NCBI RefSeq assembly: GCF_900299525.1
Contig: NZ_OMKA01000003.1
Coordinates: 124,001-188,000, forward strand
Direction of reading: 5' to 3'
DNA length: 64,000 nucleotides
Origin: Aquimarina sp. Aq78
GTDB taxonomy: Bacteria > Bacteroidota > Bacteroidia > Flavobacteriales > Flavobacteriaceae
Shown: positions 26,883 through 35,941 of the stretch, piece after piece
Position numbering within the stretch: position 1 is the stretch's first letter
Layout of the letters: each line of letters opens with the position of its first letter
The notes under the pieces: generated by a model
Seen by the model: the letters and a program-made list of their open reading frames with translations, nothing else
The model's database searches: none
What the model was told of the DNA's origin: nothing
Translations under genes and position numbers: made by a program

Positions 26883-27069
26883 TCCCTCTTCTTATAGGTA
26901 AACTCTATTCAATAACTCTAATATCCTCTGTACGTTATCAACCAACTATTGATTAAGTTCTAACAGGTCTTTTTTATTTCTTTTTATTTTTTTTATCCCA
27001 CGTGTAACAATTCACAACTTTCTGCATCAAAGGGGAAAATCAAAATAGAAATACAATAAAAATAAAGAC

Positions 27070-27909
27070 ATGAAAACATTTAGAATTACCTTATTAGTAC
27101 TAATTATTATAAACTTAGGATTTAGTCAAACATCGGCTATCAAAACTGAAATAGTTGGACAAGGAAATCCTGTATTATTTTTACCAGGTTTTACCACTCC
27201 CGGATCAATATGGAACGATACCGTTGAACATTTAACTACAAAAAGTGAAGCTCATCTTATTTCCTACGCTGGTTTTAATGGTAACCCTCCTATTGCAATG
27301 CCATGGTATGATACCATTAAAAAAGAGTTGATTGTATATATCAAAGATAAAAACCTAACCAATGTAACAATTATAGGGCACAGTATGGGTGGAAATCTAG
27401 CTATTGATCTTGCTGCAGCACTACCCGATACAATTACCAGGTTAGTTATTGTAGATTCTATCCCTTGTATGAGAGAATTAATGATGCCTGGTGTACCAGA
27501 AAGTCAAATACAATACGATAGCCCATATAACAAGCAAATGCTACAAGCAGAAGATATACAGTTTAAACAGACTGCTACCATGATGGCACAAAACATGACT
27601 AATAACAAAGATAAAGTAGATACTTTAATCAATTGGATTATGGAAGCTGATCGCGAAACCTATGTATATGGATATACCGATTTATTAAAGCTGGATTTAA
27701 GAAAGATTTTAAACAAAGTGACTGCAAAAACTTTAATTCTGGGAGCATCATTTCCTTCTGTAGAGGTCGCAAAATCTAATTATGAAAAACAATATGCTAC
27801 TTTAGCAAACAAATCTATCAAGATGGCTTCAAACAGTAAACACTTTATAATGTTTGATCAACCCGAATGGTTTTATACAACAGTAAATGCTTTCCTTGCA
27901 AATGAGTAA
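27070..27909 (+). CDS. Secreted alpha/beta hydrolase
   Basis: The 279-residue protein has a signal peptide ending near FSQ. The nucleophile elbow GHSMGG (Ser at about 105) is preceded by the oxyanion strand VLFLPGFTTPGS. A late histidine in NSKHFIMFDQP and an acid in the RKILN-VTAKTLILGA region complete the expected triad. Esterases, lactonases and peptidases share this fold; the substrate is unknown. Its last 8 bases overlap the following sigma factor gene, so hydrolase, sigma factor and membrane partner form one operon. Confidence 0.87.
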   Translation: MKTFRITLLVLIIINLGFSQTSAIKTEIVGQGNPVLFLPGFTTPGSIWNDTVEHLTTKSEAHLISYAGFNGNPPIAMPWYDTIKKELIVYIKDKNLTNVTIIGHSMGGNLAIDLAAALPDTITRLVIVDSIPCMRELMMPGVPESQIQYDSPYNKQMLQAEDIQFKQTATMMAQNMTNNKDKVDTLINWIMEADRETYVYGYTDLLKLDLRKILNKVTAKTLILGASFPSVEVAKSNYEKQYATLANKSIKMASNSKHFIMFDQPEWFYTTVNAFLANE

Positions 27910-28396
27910 AAAGAATCAACAACTTTTTGAGAGCGTATATCGCCAGTGTTACCCTATGGTTCAGCAAATGTGTCTCGGTTTTATGAAAGGAGATATAGAT
28001 ATGGCTAATGATCTTTCGCAAGAAGTATTCATTAATATCTGGAATGCTCTCGAAAACTTTAAAGGGCAATCCACTCATAAAACCTGGGTGTATAGAATCA
28101 CGGTAAATACATGCCTGCAATACATAAGAAAAGAAAAAAAGAAAAAGAGATTATCCTTTGATAAAATAGAACATGTACTGGTTGATGAGTCACAAAACCA
28201 AGATGCAGAACAAGAACAAGGATTGTATATAGCCATAGGCCAATTAGAAGAACTGGATAGGTTAATCATTATGATGGTGTTAGAAGGACAGGACTATGAA
28301 ACTATATCACATGTTTTAGGTATTAAACCCACCAATGTTAGGGTAAAAATTCACAGAATAAAGAAACGACTTAAAAAAATATTAGATCATGAGTAA
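27902..28396 (+). CDS. ECF sigma factor (SigW-type)
   Basis: The 164-residue protein starts at the ATG at 27902, which overlaps the hydrolase stop codon region. Region 2 reads FESVYRQCYPMVQQMCLGFM ... DLSQEVFINIWNALENFKGQ and THKTWVYRITVNTCLQYIRK. Region 4 reads LDRLIIMMVLEGQDYETISH followed by the recognition helix KPTNVRVKIHRIKKRL. The gene overlaps the next one by 8 bases; that gene encodes a four-helix membrane protein, probably its anti-sigma partner. The same pair occurs again at 51256-52399. Confidence 0.9.
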   Translation: MSKKNQQLFESVYRQCYPMVQQMCLGFMKGDIDMANDLSQEVFINIWNALENFKGQSTHKTWVYRITVNTCLQYIRKEKKKKRLSFDKIEHVLVDESQNQDAEQEQGLYIAIGQLEELDRLIIMMVLEGQDYETISHVLGIKPTNVRVKIHRIKKRLKKILDHE

Positions 28397-28994
28397 TGAA
28401 TTTGATGATTTGCAGCGTAAGTGGCAAAAAGGAAAAAAAGATATCGAGAGCAATTCTGGAATACTAGAAGAGACATTATCTTCTATTACGTCTAAGAAAA
28501 ATTTAAATGTTCGTTTTCACTACGGAAACATCATAATACTATCAATCACATTAATAGGAATATCTGCTTTTTTCTACTACCTCGCTCCGGTAAAAGAAAT
28601 ACTAAGTAGAATTGGAGTAGCACTAATGATAGGAGGATTATTACTAAGAATAATAATCGAATGTATTAGTGTCTTAAAATCAAAAAAGATTGATGTAATA
28701 GATGATGTGCTAAAAACAACCAATGATACAATAGCATTTTATAAGTTCAGAAAACGTATTCATGGGCCGGTCACTATAACCATAATAGCATTGTACACTA
28801 TTGGTTTTTATATGATCACTCCAGAATTTAGCTTATACTTTACCACATGGCAAATGGTAATGATCGATGTTTCCTATGTTATCGGTGCTATTATCTTTAT
28901 TAAGTTTGTTAGAGATAGTATTCAAAAGGAGATACGAACCCTTTTAGAAATTATCGAGTTAAAAAATAAAATTATTGAAGAAAACGAAGCATAA
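28389..28994 (+). CDS. Four-TM membrane protein, probable anti-sigma partner of the ECF sigma factor
   Basis: This is a 201-residue protein. The first 50 residues are soluble and charged (FDDLQRKWQKGKKDIESNSG), a good candidate for the sigma-binding part. Four membrane helices follow in two pairs (about 51-95 and 130-180), and then a charged C-terminal helix. It overlaps the sigma gene by 8 bases. No FecR or zinc anti-sigma motif is present. The layout matches the protein encoded at 51758 next to another ECF sigma. The role is inferred from context. Confidence 0.65.
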   Translation: MSNEFDDLQRKWQKGKKDIESNSGILEETLSSITSKKNLNVRFHYGNIIILSITLIGISAFFYYLAPVKEILSRIGVALMIGGLLLRIIIECISVLKSKKIDVIDDVLKTTNDTIAFYKFRKRIHGPVTITIIALYTIGFYMITPEFSLYFTTWQMVMIDVSYVIGAIIFIKFVRDSIQKEIRTLLEIIELKNKIIEENEA

Positions 28995-29063
28995 AAACCT
29001 TCTCTTTGTCCATTTAATACTCTTTAAAGAATACTATTTATTAGTATTTTAGCTTAAAATCAG

Positions 29064-30023
29064 ATTATCAAAAATATCATTTTTGTCATACCACCCAAAG
29101 TTCATTTATTAGATATTAATGGTCCAGCACATATCTTTTATGAAGCCAAAGAATATGGGGCAGATATCGATCTTCATTTTGTTACTATAAACAATGAAGA
29201 GGAAATAGAGAGCAGTGCTGGACTGTATTTTGCAAAGCTTTCTAACTTTGAGAAATTTGAATTAAAAGAGGGTGATTTTATTTTTATCCCAGGGATCGAA
29301 TTTCAATTACTTTCTGATTCTGAATTTATACAAAAAAGTAAAGCATTTTTTGATTGGTTACATATTCAATATTCTAACGGAGTCAATATCTGTTCTGTAT
29401 GTACCGGAAGTTTTTTACTTGCAGAATCAGGGTTATTAGATGGGCATAAATGTACAACGCATTGGAAATATTTTAAAGAATTCACTAATAAGTTTCGCAA
29501 AGTTGATCTAGTTAACAACAGATTATTTGTTGTAGATAATCGTCTGTACTCTAGTGCAGGAGTTAGTTCTGGTATTGATCTTTCTTTATTTATTCTCGAG
29601 CAATTATATGGCCCTAAGTTTGCTACAGATATAGCCAAAGAAGTAGTTATATATTTTCGTCGTAGCGAATCTGATCCTCAACTGAGTATTTTCTTGCAAT
29701 ATCGAAATCATCTGGACACTCGGATTCATGATGCCCAAGATTATATGACAAAACACCTCCATACTTCATTCACACTAGAAGATATGGCTGATTATGTATA
29801 TATGAGTAGTCGTAATCTTACACGGCTCTTTAAAAAAACAACGGGAATTACCATTGGTGCCTATCTCGAAAAACTTAGAGTAGATAAAGCCATACATCTT
29901 TTAGCCGATGGTAATAAAGTTAGCTATGTTGCCAACCAATGTGGATTAAAAAGCACGAACCAATTAAGAGCCTTACTTAAAAAACATAAAGGTGTATTGC
30001 CTGTTAACTTCACTTATATATAA
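29064..30023 (+). CDS. GlxA-type regulator (DJ-1/PfpI domain + AraC HTH) with apparent ATT start
   Basis: One open frame of 320 codons runs from the codon after a TAA at 29055 to the stop at 30023. Residues 1-190 are a DJ-1/PfpI-like sensor domain (IFVIPPKVHLLDINGPAHIF, and the nucleophile-elbow NICSVCTGSFLLAESG with C113). Residues about 210-319 are a full AraC DNA-binding domain (FTLEDMADYVYMSSRNLTRL). Family members begin just before IIFVIPP, but there is no ATG, GTG or TTG at that point; the best candidate is ATT at 29064. The first standard codons (TTG 29694, ATG 29742) would leave only the DNA-binding domain. A weak hairpin (29030-29048) precedes it. It is paired with a secreted DJ-1 homologue downstream. 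Confidence 0.82.
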   Translation: MIKNIIFVIPPKVHLLDINGPAHIFYEAKEYGADIDLHFVTINNEEEIESSAGLYFAKLSNFEKFELKEGDFIFIPGIEFQLLSDSEFIQKSKAFFDWLHIQYSNGVNICSVCTGSFLLAESGLLDGHKCTTHWKYFKEFTNKFRKVDLVNNRLFVVDNRLYSSAGVSSGIDLSLFILEQLYGPKFATDIAKEVVIYFRRSESDPQLSIFLQYRNHLDTRIHDAQDYMTKHLHTSFTLEDMADYVYMSSRNLTRLFKKTTGITIGAYLEKLRVDKAIHLLADGNKVSYVANQCGLKSTNQLRALLKKHKGVLPVNFTYI

Positions 30024-30112
30024 TATATCTGTCCTAATACTGCGCACACTTGTCCTTTTAAGATTTACAAAAGACATTTAATTTTGAAGAATTAATCATT
30101 ACTCAAAAAATA

Positions 30113-31174
30113 ATGCAAAAGTTATTAGTATTACTATTACTGATCAATATATCGGCTATATCACAACCTTCAGCAACTTCTAATGAAATTTATGTGTGTC
30201 CTCCTTGCAATAGTAGTTGCGACACTTTAAAATTTAGTAAACCTGGAACCTGCCATCATTGTAATATGAAACTTACTACAAAAAAAGAACTTCAAAAACT
30301 AGCCAACAAAAAAATGACAATTGCCTTCTATTTACAACCTGGTATAGAAGTATTAGATTTTGCTGGACCTATGGAAGTATTTGCATATGCAAATTTTGAA
30401 GTTTTTACGGTTTCTAAAACCAAAGAACCTATTATCTCCCAGGGAATTCTCAAAATACTCCCGGATTACAGTATAGCAAATAGCCCTAATGCAGATATAC
30501 TTGCTTTTTTTGGAGGAAACTCTTCCAGTGCTTTTAATGATCCGAAAGTAATTGAATGGATAAAAGCACAACAAAACATCGAATACCATTTCTCGGTATG
30601 TACAGGAGTATTTGCATTAGCAAAAGCCGGAGTTCTTGATGGTAAATCAGCAACCACTTTTCATAACGCGTTGAATGGATTAGAAAGTAATTATCCAAAT
30701 ATAACAGTGATAAAAGACGCCCGATTTGTTGATAATGGACAAGTAATAACCACAGCTGGTATTTCTGCTGGCATTGATGGTGCCTTACATTTGGTAGCAA
30801 AACTTCAAGGATTTAATGAAGCACGAAGAATAGCATACCATATGGAGTATGATAAGTGGATACCAGGAGAAGGGGTAATTTTATCAGAAGATGATCCTTA
30901 TAAAAATTATAGTGACAGAACAATTCTGGAAGCATACACCGGAACTTATGAATATCTGGATGGAGCTAAAGTAAAATTAAAAATCAACCCAAGAGAAAAA
31001 GCTCTTTATGCGATAGTAGATGATAGAAACTACCCGATTTTTCATGTACAAAATAATACTTTTATGAACCTGGCTAATCATAAGATCACATTTATAAAGG
31101 ATAAAAATAAAAAAGTTACAGGATACACATCTTCACAACATCCAAAAACAATATTTCATAAACTAAGTGATTAA
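30113..31174 (+). CDS. Exported DJ-1/PfpI family protein with N-terminal metal-binding (HMBD-like) domain
   Basis: The 353-residue protein has a signal peptide (ending near AISQ). Residues about 28-60 carry CPPCNSSCDTLKFSKPGTC and HHCNMKL, six cysteines and two histidines like the heavy-metal-binding HMBD/YHS-type module. Residues about 65-260 are a DJ-1/PfpI domain with FYLQPGIEVLDFAGPMEVFA and the nucleophile-elbow SVCTGVFALAKAG (C163). The C-terminal 90 residues are a beta domain (LEAYTGTYEYLDGAKVKLKI) like DUF3471. It is 89 bases after the GlxA-type regulator gene, whose sensor domain is homologous, so that regulator probably controls it. Confidence 0.8.
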   Translation: MQKLLVLLLLINISAISQPSATSNEIYVCPPCNSSCDTLKFSKPGTCHHCNMKLTTKKELQKLANKKMTIAFYLQPGIEVLDFAGPMEVFAYANFEVFTVSKTKEPIISQGILKILPDYSIANSPNADILAFFGGNSSSAFNDPKVIEWIKAQQNIEYHFSVCTGVFALAKAGVLDGKSATTFHNALNGLESNYPNITVIKDARFVDNGQVITTAGISAGIDGALHLVAKLQGFNEARRIAYHMEYDKWIPGEGVILSEDDPYKNYSDRTILEAYTGTYEYLDGAKVKLKINPREKALYAIVDDRNYPIFHVQNNTFMNLANHKITFIKDKNKKVTGYTSSQHPKTIFHKLSD

Positions 31175-31272
31175 TGCCAATCTATATAACAGCACAGTTT
31201 AAAACCTCCCTTGTTTAACTTTATTTCAATTTATAACTGCAAAACTGTAACAATCTTTAAACAATAGTATCT

Positions 31273-31310
31273 TTAAAAAAGATGATGCTCTTTAGTCTCA
31301 TCTTTTTTAA
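31273..31310 (+). terminator. Intrinsic terminator (or attenuator) hairpin
   Basis: The arms TTAAAAAAGATGA / TCATCTTTTTTAA match over 13 bp around a 12-base loop and contain the T-run in the 3' arm. It ends the DJ-1 gene transcript and stands 38 bases before the next start codon. Confidence 0.7.
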
Positions 31311-31348
31311 GGAATATAGCTATTTATTCACATTTTAAATCAATCACT

Positions 31349-33511
31349 ATGGGTTTGCGCTTTAATTCTCTTACAGATACCATTCATCATCAATCCAACG
31401 AACATCGAAATATTTCAAAAAGAGTAGTGTATATAGCACTACTCTTTTTTGTGTTTTTCAATATTGCCGCATATAGTAATTCGATTGACATAAAAACAAA
31501 ATCAGAAAATTTAATAGAGATGTCTAATGGTGCTATCGCCTATGCATATCCTGTATCTTCTATAACTATTGACGGGAATACTCAAGATTGGCCAAAAGAC
31601 TTTACTCGCTATCCTATCAATAAACTACCATATGGTGGTGGCCCTAAGGACAAAAATGATTTTGATGCTTATTTTCAAGTGGGATATAACCTCCCTGAAA
31701 AAGCTCTTTACATTGTTGTTGTAATAACAGACGACTCTCATATTGTAGATACTACCGATGCATCAGAGTGGAATACACAAGATACCTTTAATTTCTATAT
31801 CGATGAGCAACACTCTCCCGATGGTTCTGGTGTAGATCTATATCAGTATAGTGAAAATTATAAAGACACCAATAATCAATCTATAAGCTGGGATCCTACA
31901 AAGAAAAACACAAATTGGGATGCTATAGAGATCAAATCCAAACGAAATAAAAACACCACTATTTATGAATGTAAAGTAAAACTTAATAGTACCATAACTA
32001 CAGGCAAATCTATTGGAATCGATCATGTATTTATCGATAAAGATGCTGATGATGATCAAAACTCTAATTCTTTTATTGCCTGGGGAAATAGTGGCGGTAA
32101 AAGTAGTGCCCCAGGAAGACTTGGTGATGTGATATTTATGAAAGGAGAAGAAAAAACAGGTACAATCAGTGGAAAATTAAAATGGAAAAATAGCACTATG
32201 AAAGGCTATCCTAACCGAATTCGATTTACATCTACTCATAACCCTGCCCTTTGGACGCAAACCTCGGTAGATTCAACCGGAAATTACACTTTAGATCTTC
32301 CCTCTGGTGAGTATATCATTTCACCAGCATCAGGTTTATTTTACCAAGATGAAAGTCAATTTAGAGACGAAGAGCTTTTTAGAATAAATACAAAAGATGT
32401 CAATATCAAAGTCACAGCGGTGGCAAATAAAAACATCACTGCACCAACATTAGAATTATCTACCATTTCTGACCCAGATATAATCCCAGACAAAGGAATT
32501 TTACACGATTTTGATATCAAAAAAGCTTCTATAGTGGATACGTTTATCAAAACATATCAGGAACATTATCAAATCCCCGGAGTATCCCTTGCATTGATTA
32601 AAAATGGTAAAGTCGTTTATCATCAGACCTACGGAGTAAAGAACACACTCACAAAAAAGAAAGTAGATCACAATACCTTATTCGAAGCAGCTTCGATTAC
32701 CAAACCTGTTTTTGGTTTTGCTGTAATGCGATTAGTAGAACGTGGGATTATTGATCTTGATAAACCATTATATGAATATTTGCCATTTGAAGCCATTGAC
32801 CATGATGATCGCTATAAACTCATAACAGCCCGACATGTAATGTCTCACAAAACAGGATTTCCAAACTGGGCTTGGATGAACGAAGATGGAAAGATTGATA
32901 TTAAATTTACACCAGGTACCAAATATCAATATTCTGGCGAAGGTTTTGAATACTTAAAAAGAGTAGTTACCAAAGTAACAGGCAAGGATATCAATACTAT
33001 ACTAAAAGAAGAAGTACTTACACCATTAGATTTAGAAAACACCTATTTCTCTAAAAATGAATACCTGGCCAAAGTAGTATCCAATGGTCATTTTGATAAC
33101 CTGCCATCACAGGCTTCATTACCAGAAAATCCAGGTATGGCCTGGAGTATGCATACAGAGGCTAAAACATTTACCAATTTCTTATTAGGGTTACAGAACA
33201 AAAAAGGGCTAAAACCAGAAACCTATAAAGAAATGTTTAAAATACAAACCAGAATTCCTAAAGATAAAGAAGATCCTGTTCCAGAAGGATGGGAAAACTA
33301 TTTTGGATTAAGTATCCATATGCAAAAAACACCGTTTGGCCCTAGTTTCGGGCATGGAGGAAATAATGGTGATTTTAGATGTGAAGCTATACTGTATAGT
33401 GATCTCAATATGGGATATGTTGTATTTACCAATAGTAATACAGGGGATAGTCTTAATACTGCTTTATTAGAGTTTTTAATTACTGGTAAGCAAAAGAAAA
33501 GTAGTGATTAA
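31349..33511 (+). CDS. Exported fusion of CBM9-like domain and class C beta-lactamase-family serine hydrolase
   Basis: The 720-residue protein has a membrane helix/signal at about 26-46 after a long hydrophilic start. Residues about 65-265 form a CBM9-like/DOMON domain (SSITIDGNTQDWPKDFT, ALYIVVVITDDSHI). A short beta domain follows at about 270-375, and the serine hydrolase lies at about 395-715. The latter has the active-site SITK (about 448-451), YSGEGFEYL as the Tyr motif and HGGNNG as the third motif. Such proteins are D-amino-acid peptidases or esterases of the class C beta-lactamase family rather than true lactamases. The CBM9-like part resembles the lipoprotein at 956. Confidence 0.82.
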   Translation: MGLRFNSLTDTIHHQSNEHRNISKRVVYIALLFFVFFNIAAYSNSIDIKTKSENLIEMSNGAIAYAYPVSSITIDGNTQDWPKDFTRYPINKLPYGGGPKDKNDFDAYFQVGYNLPEKALYIVVVITDDSHIVDTTDASEWNTQDTFNFYIDEQHSPDGSGVDLYQYSENYKDTNNQSISWDPTKKNTNWDAIEIKSKRNKNTTIYECKVKLNSTITTGKSIGIDHVFIDKDADDDQNSNSFIAWGNSGGKSSAPGRLGDVIFMKGEEKTGTISGKLKWKNSTMKGYPNRIRFTSTHNPALWTQTSVDSTGNYTLDLPSGEYIISPASGLFYQDESQFRDEELFRINTKDVNIKVTAVANKNITAPTLELSTISDPDIIPDKGILHDFDIKKASIVDTFIKTYQEHYQIPGVSLALIKNGKVVYHQTYGVKNTLTKKKVDHNTLFEAASITKPVFGFAVMRLVERGIIDLDKPLYEYLPFEAIDHDDRYKLITARHVMSHKTGFPNWAWMNEDGKIDIKFTPGTKYQYSGEGFEYLKRVVTKVTGKDINTILKEEVLTPLDLENTYFSKNEYLAKVVSNGHFDNLPSQASLPENPGMAWSMHTEAKTFTNFLLGLQNKKGLKPETYKEMFKIQTRIPKDKEDPVPEGWENYFGLSIHMQKTPFGPSFGHGGNNGDFRCEAILYSDLNMGYVVFTNSNTGDSLNTALLEFLITGKQKKSSD

Positions 33512-33541
33512 TTTTCTTTATATCCTATATACTCATTATTT

Positions 33542-34216
33542 ATGATCAAAATAAAAATAACCTGGAAGTATTGCCTGGCCTTTTATAGCATCATAATGCT
33601 ATATGCTTCATTACATGAACTAGTGCATCATTTTTCTGGATATTTTATTTGTGGAGATTGGGGACAAAAGACATTTAATTATTTTGAGACGGCATGTGAG
33701 CAAGATCCAAAATCATTAATAGCAACATATATTGGTCCAATTTTTAGTTTTATCATGATGTACGTAGGGGCACATTTTTTAACGCACAAATCATCAGATT
33801 ATAAAAAACATTTAGGTTTTGCTATCATCTTTGCTCAATTACCACTTCAAAGAATGATTTCCCCTTTTTTTAAGATGAATGATGAGTTTTATGCTACAGC
33901 TCAGCTTTTCGGAGACTCTGCGTTTATTTATTGGTCAGTAATCATCATTATTTGGTTAATTTGCCTGCCTCCCCTTATAAAAGCATATCGATCAATAGAA
34001 AATAAGCATAAGTTAATATGGTTCCTTTTTTACTTGGTTCTTTTCCCATATATATTATGGGGACCAATTTTTGGGATGCTTGAGTTTTTAATGGTTGAAA
34101 AAAAGTTTCTAGCGCAACCCATTATCGGGATTGGACTACTATTTATCATTAATGAAGTTATTACTATTCTAGGGTACTACTTTGTCAAAAAATATATAAA
34201 TCCATACTATCAATAA
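33542..34216 (+). CDS. Integral membrane protein with HELVHH motif, possible intramembrane metallopeptidase
   Basis: The 224-residue protein has about six membrane helices. The first helix ends in SLHELVHHFSGYFICGDWGQ, an HExxH zinc motif at the membrane interface, followed by conserved-looking cysteines and ATYIGPIFSFIMMYVGAHFL. That layout is reminiscent of site-2-type (M50) peptidases, where HExxH lies in the first core helix, but the second-ligand NPDG-like motif is not seen. It may be a degenerate or novel relative. The upstream serine hydrolase gene is 30 bases away. Confidence 0.55.
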   Translation: MIKIKITWKYCLAFYSIIMLYASLHELVHHFSGYFICGDWGQKTFNYFETACEQDPKSLIATYIGPIFSFIMMYVGAHFLTHKSSDYKKHLGFAIIFAQLPLQRMISPFFKMNDEFYATAQLFGDSAFIYWSVIIIIWLICLPPLIKAYRSIENKHKLIWFLFYLVLFPYILWGPIFGMLEFLMVEKKFLAQPIIGIGLLFIINEVITILGYYFVKKYINPYYQ

Positions 34217-34407
34217 TAATTGTTTCTTGTATTTTTCTCTAAATCTTAAAACAGGAACATTCGTATTTTAAAAAACCTCTTACTACCAAGTCATCGTTTA
34301 AGGTATTTTATATTTCTAAACCTTATAATCGCACGTAAAATACTTAGAAATTATAATTATCTTGGTATCGCTATTTAATCGTCATAAATAATCGATTTAA
34401 AAATCAT

Positions 34408-35013
34408 ATGTTAAAAAGACTTCTAAAAATAGTACTCGTCTTAATAACTGTTATTGCAATTGGTGCCGGATATCTTTATTTTAGGTTGTATAACAATATT
34501 GACAATGTTCTTGAAGCAAAAAATGATTGGAGAAGTGAAGTTCTGGAGTTTCCACTAATATTTGCTGGTAATTTAGATTATCAAGGAGAAGAACATATTC
34601 GGTTTGCACCAGGTTGGGGTGATACAAATAAAGAGGATTACTTTTCATATATTTTTTTATGGATGATAGAAAAAAACCCGGATTTAAACTCCTCAAAGCT
34701 GGAAAATACAATGAATACCTATTTTGATGGACTTATGAATACCGGAGCCATAACTAACTTCAGTTTATTTAAAAATATTCCTGAAACAGAATCATCAATA
34801 AAACAAGTTGATATAAATACTTTTAAAGGTTCAATAAAAATTTATGATGAATTTTTTGCAAAAGAAATGGTCACTCTTAATGTCATAATTAAAAGCAATT
34901 ACTGCCCGATCAAGGAAAAATATTTAGTTTGGTTTTATTTATCTCCTAAAGAAAATAGTCATCCTATATGGAAAGAGCTTATGGAGATAAAATTAAACAT
35001 CAAGTGTCATTGA
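34408..35013 (+). CDS. Hypothetical membrane-anchored protein
   Basis: This 201-residue protein has one N-terminal membrane helix (IVLVLITVIAIGAGYLYF) and a periplasmic domain of about 175 residues. The domain contains FAPGWGDTNKEDYFSYIFLW, a helix, and alternating strands near the C-terminus, and has two cysteines (the last, CH, at the very end). No family was recognised. It lies in its own transcription unit; the 190-bp gap before it contains repeated GTATTTTA/TAAAATAC and TTTCTAA/TTAGAAA motifs but no clear operator. Confidence 0.5.
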   Translation: MLKRLLKIVLVLITVIAIGAGYLYFRLYNNIDNVLEAKNDWRSEVLEFPLIFAGNLDYQGEEHIRFAPGWGDTNKEDYFSYIFLWMIEKNPDLNSSKLENTMNTYFDGLMNTGAITNFSLFKNIPETESSIKQVDINTFKGSIKIYDEFFAKEMVTLNVIIKSNYCPIKEKYLVWFYLSPKENSHPIWKELMEIKLNIKCH

Positions 35014-35055
35014 AATCAAAACTATTTACAAAATTTACTATATTAAAAACAATAC

Positions 35056-35928
35056 ATGAGAAAAATTGGAATACTCGGCCTTGGCGCAATAGGTTCTGTA
35101 ATTTCACGGATATTAGTAGTACATCCTGAAAACGAAGTATTCTATTATACCAGAACTCCAAAATCAAAAATCAAAATACAATTTCAAGATGAAAAAATAG
35201 AAATACCTATCGAGACTGAAAAAGAAAGATCAGAAGAACTTGATTGGTTACTTATATGCTTAAAAGAATATCATTTTGACGCTGCTAATGATAAATTGGC
35301 AAAATTAATTGGGGCGAATACTAAAGTAGCTGTTATAAGAAACGGTATAGAATTAAAAGAACGCATTACGCCTTTTACTACAGCAGAAAATATTTTAGAA
35401 TGTATGATTGATTGTCCTACTCAACCCATTGAAGATAATTATTACTTACAATTTAGAAAACCGATACTTAAAGTCGAAAAAAGCAAATTAGCTACGCGAT
35501 TTAAAGAGCTTTTTACCAAAAATGATGCGCAGATAATAGAAGTACTGGATTACAAAACCGAAAATTGGAAAAAGCTAATAGAAAGTTCTGCCTTGGGATC
35601 AATACTATGCTTAACCGGGAGAACATGTTCTGTTTTTGAAAATCCAGAAGTAATAGATTTGTATAAGGATCTGCTAAGAGAAGGGATTGAAGTAGCAAAA
35701 TCAAACGGAGCTATAATTGAAAGTAGTTTTGAATCTGAAATGCTACATAAAATAGCTACATACTCAAAAACAAAAGGAAGCTCAATGTTATCTGATCGGT
35801 TAACAGGACATATTATAGAAGTTAACGCAAAAAATGGGGCGATCGAAAAGGTAGCAGTACAAAATAAAATTGCAACGCCAATTAACGATACTATTTGTAA
35901 ATTACTCCGGCAAATAAACCAGAATTAA
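35056..35928 (+). CDS. Ketopantoate reductase family oxidoreductase (PanE/ApbA-like)
   Basis: The 290-residue protein opens with the NAD(P)-binding GILGLGAIGSVISRIL. It continues through the Rossmann domain (LDWLLICLKEYH, then NTKVAVIRNGIEL) into a helical C-terminal domain with KLIESSALGSILCLTGRTCS and the ELLREG-type helix. Family members reduce 2-dehydropantoate to pantoate with NADPH, but many relatives act on other 2-oxo or imino acids. The next gene, an arginase-family enzyme, starts 13 bases downstream, so the real substrate may belong to amino acid metabolism. The pantoate role is therefore uncertain. Confidence 0.78.
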   Translation: MRKIGILGLGAIGSVISRILVVHPENEVFYYTRTPKSKIKIQFQDEKIEIPIETEKERSEELDWLLICLKEYHFDAANDKLAKLIGANTKVAVIRNGIELKERITPFTTAENILECMIDCPTQPIEDNYYLQFRKPILKVEKSKLATRFKELFTKNDAQIIEVLDYKTENWKKLIESSALGSILCLTGRTCSVFENPEVIDLYKDLLREGIEVAKSNGAIIESSFESEMLHKIATYSKTKGSSMLSDRLTGHIIEVNAKNGAIEKVAVQNKIATPINDTICKLLRQINQN

Positions 35929-35941
35929 TACCTAAAAATAA

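Noticed and set aside
35056..35928. Naming the gene panE
   Set aside because: It is next to an arginase-family gene and many family members are not ketopantoate reductases; no other pantothenate genes are near.
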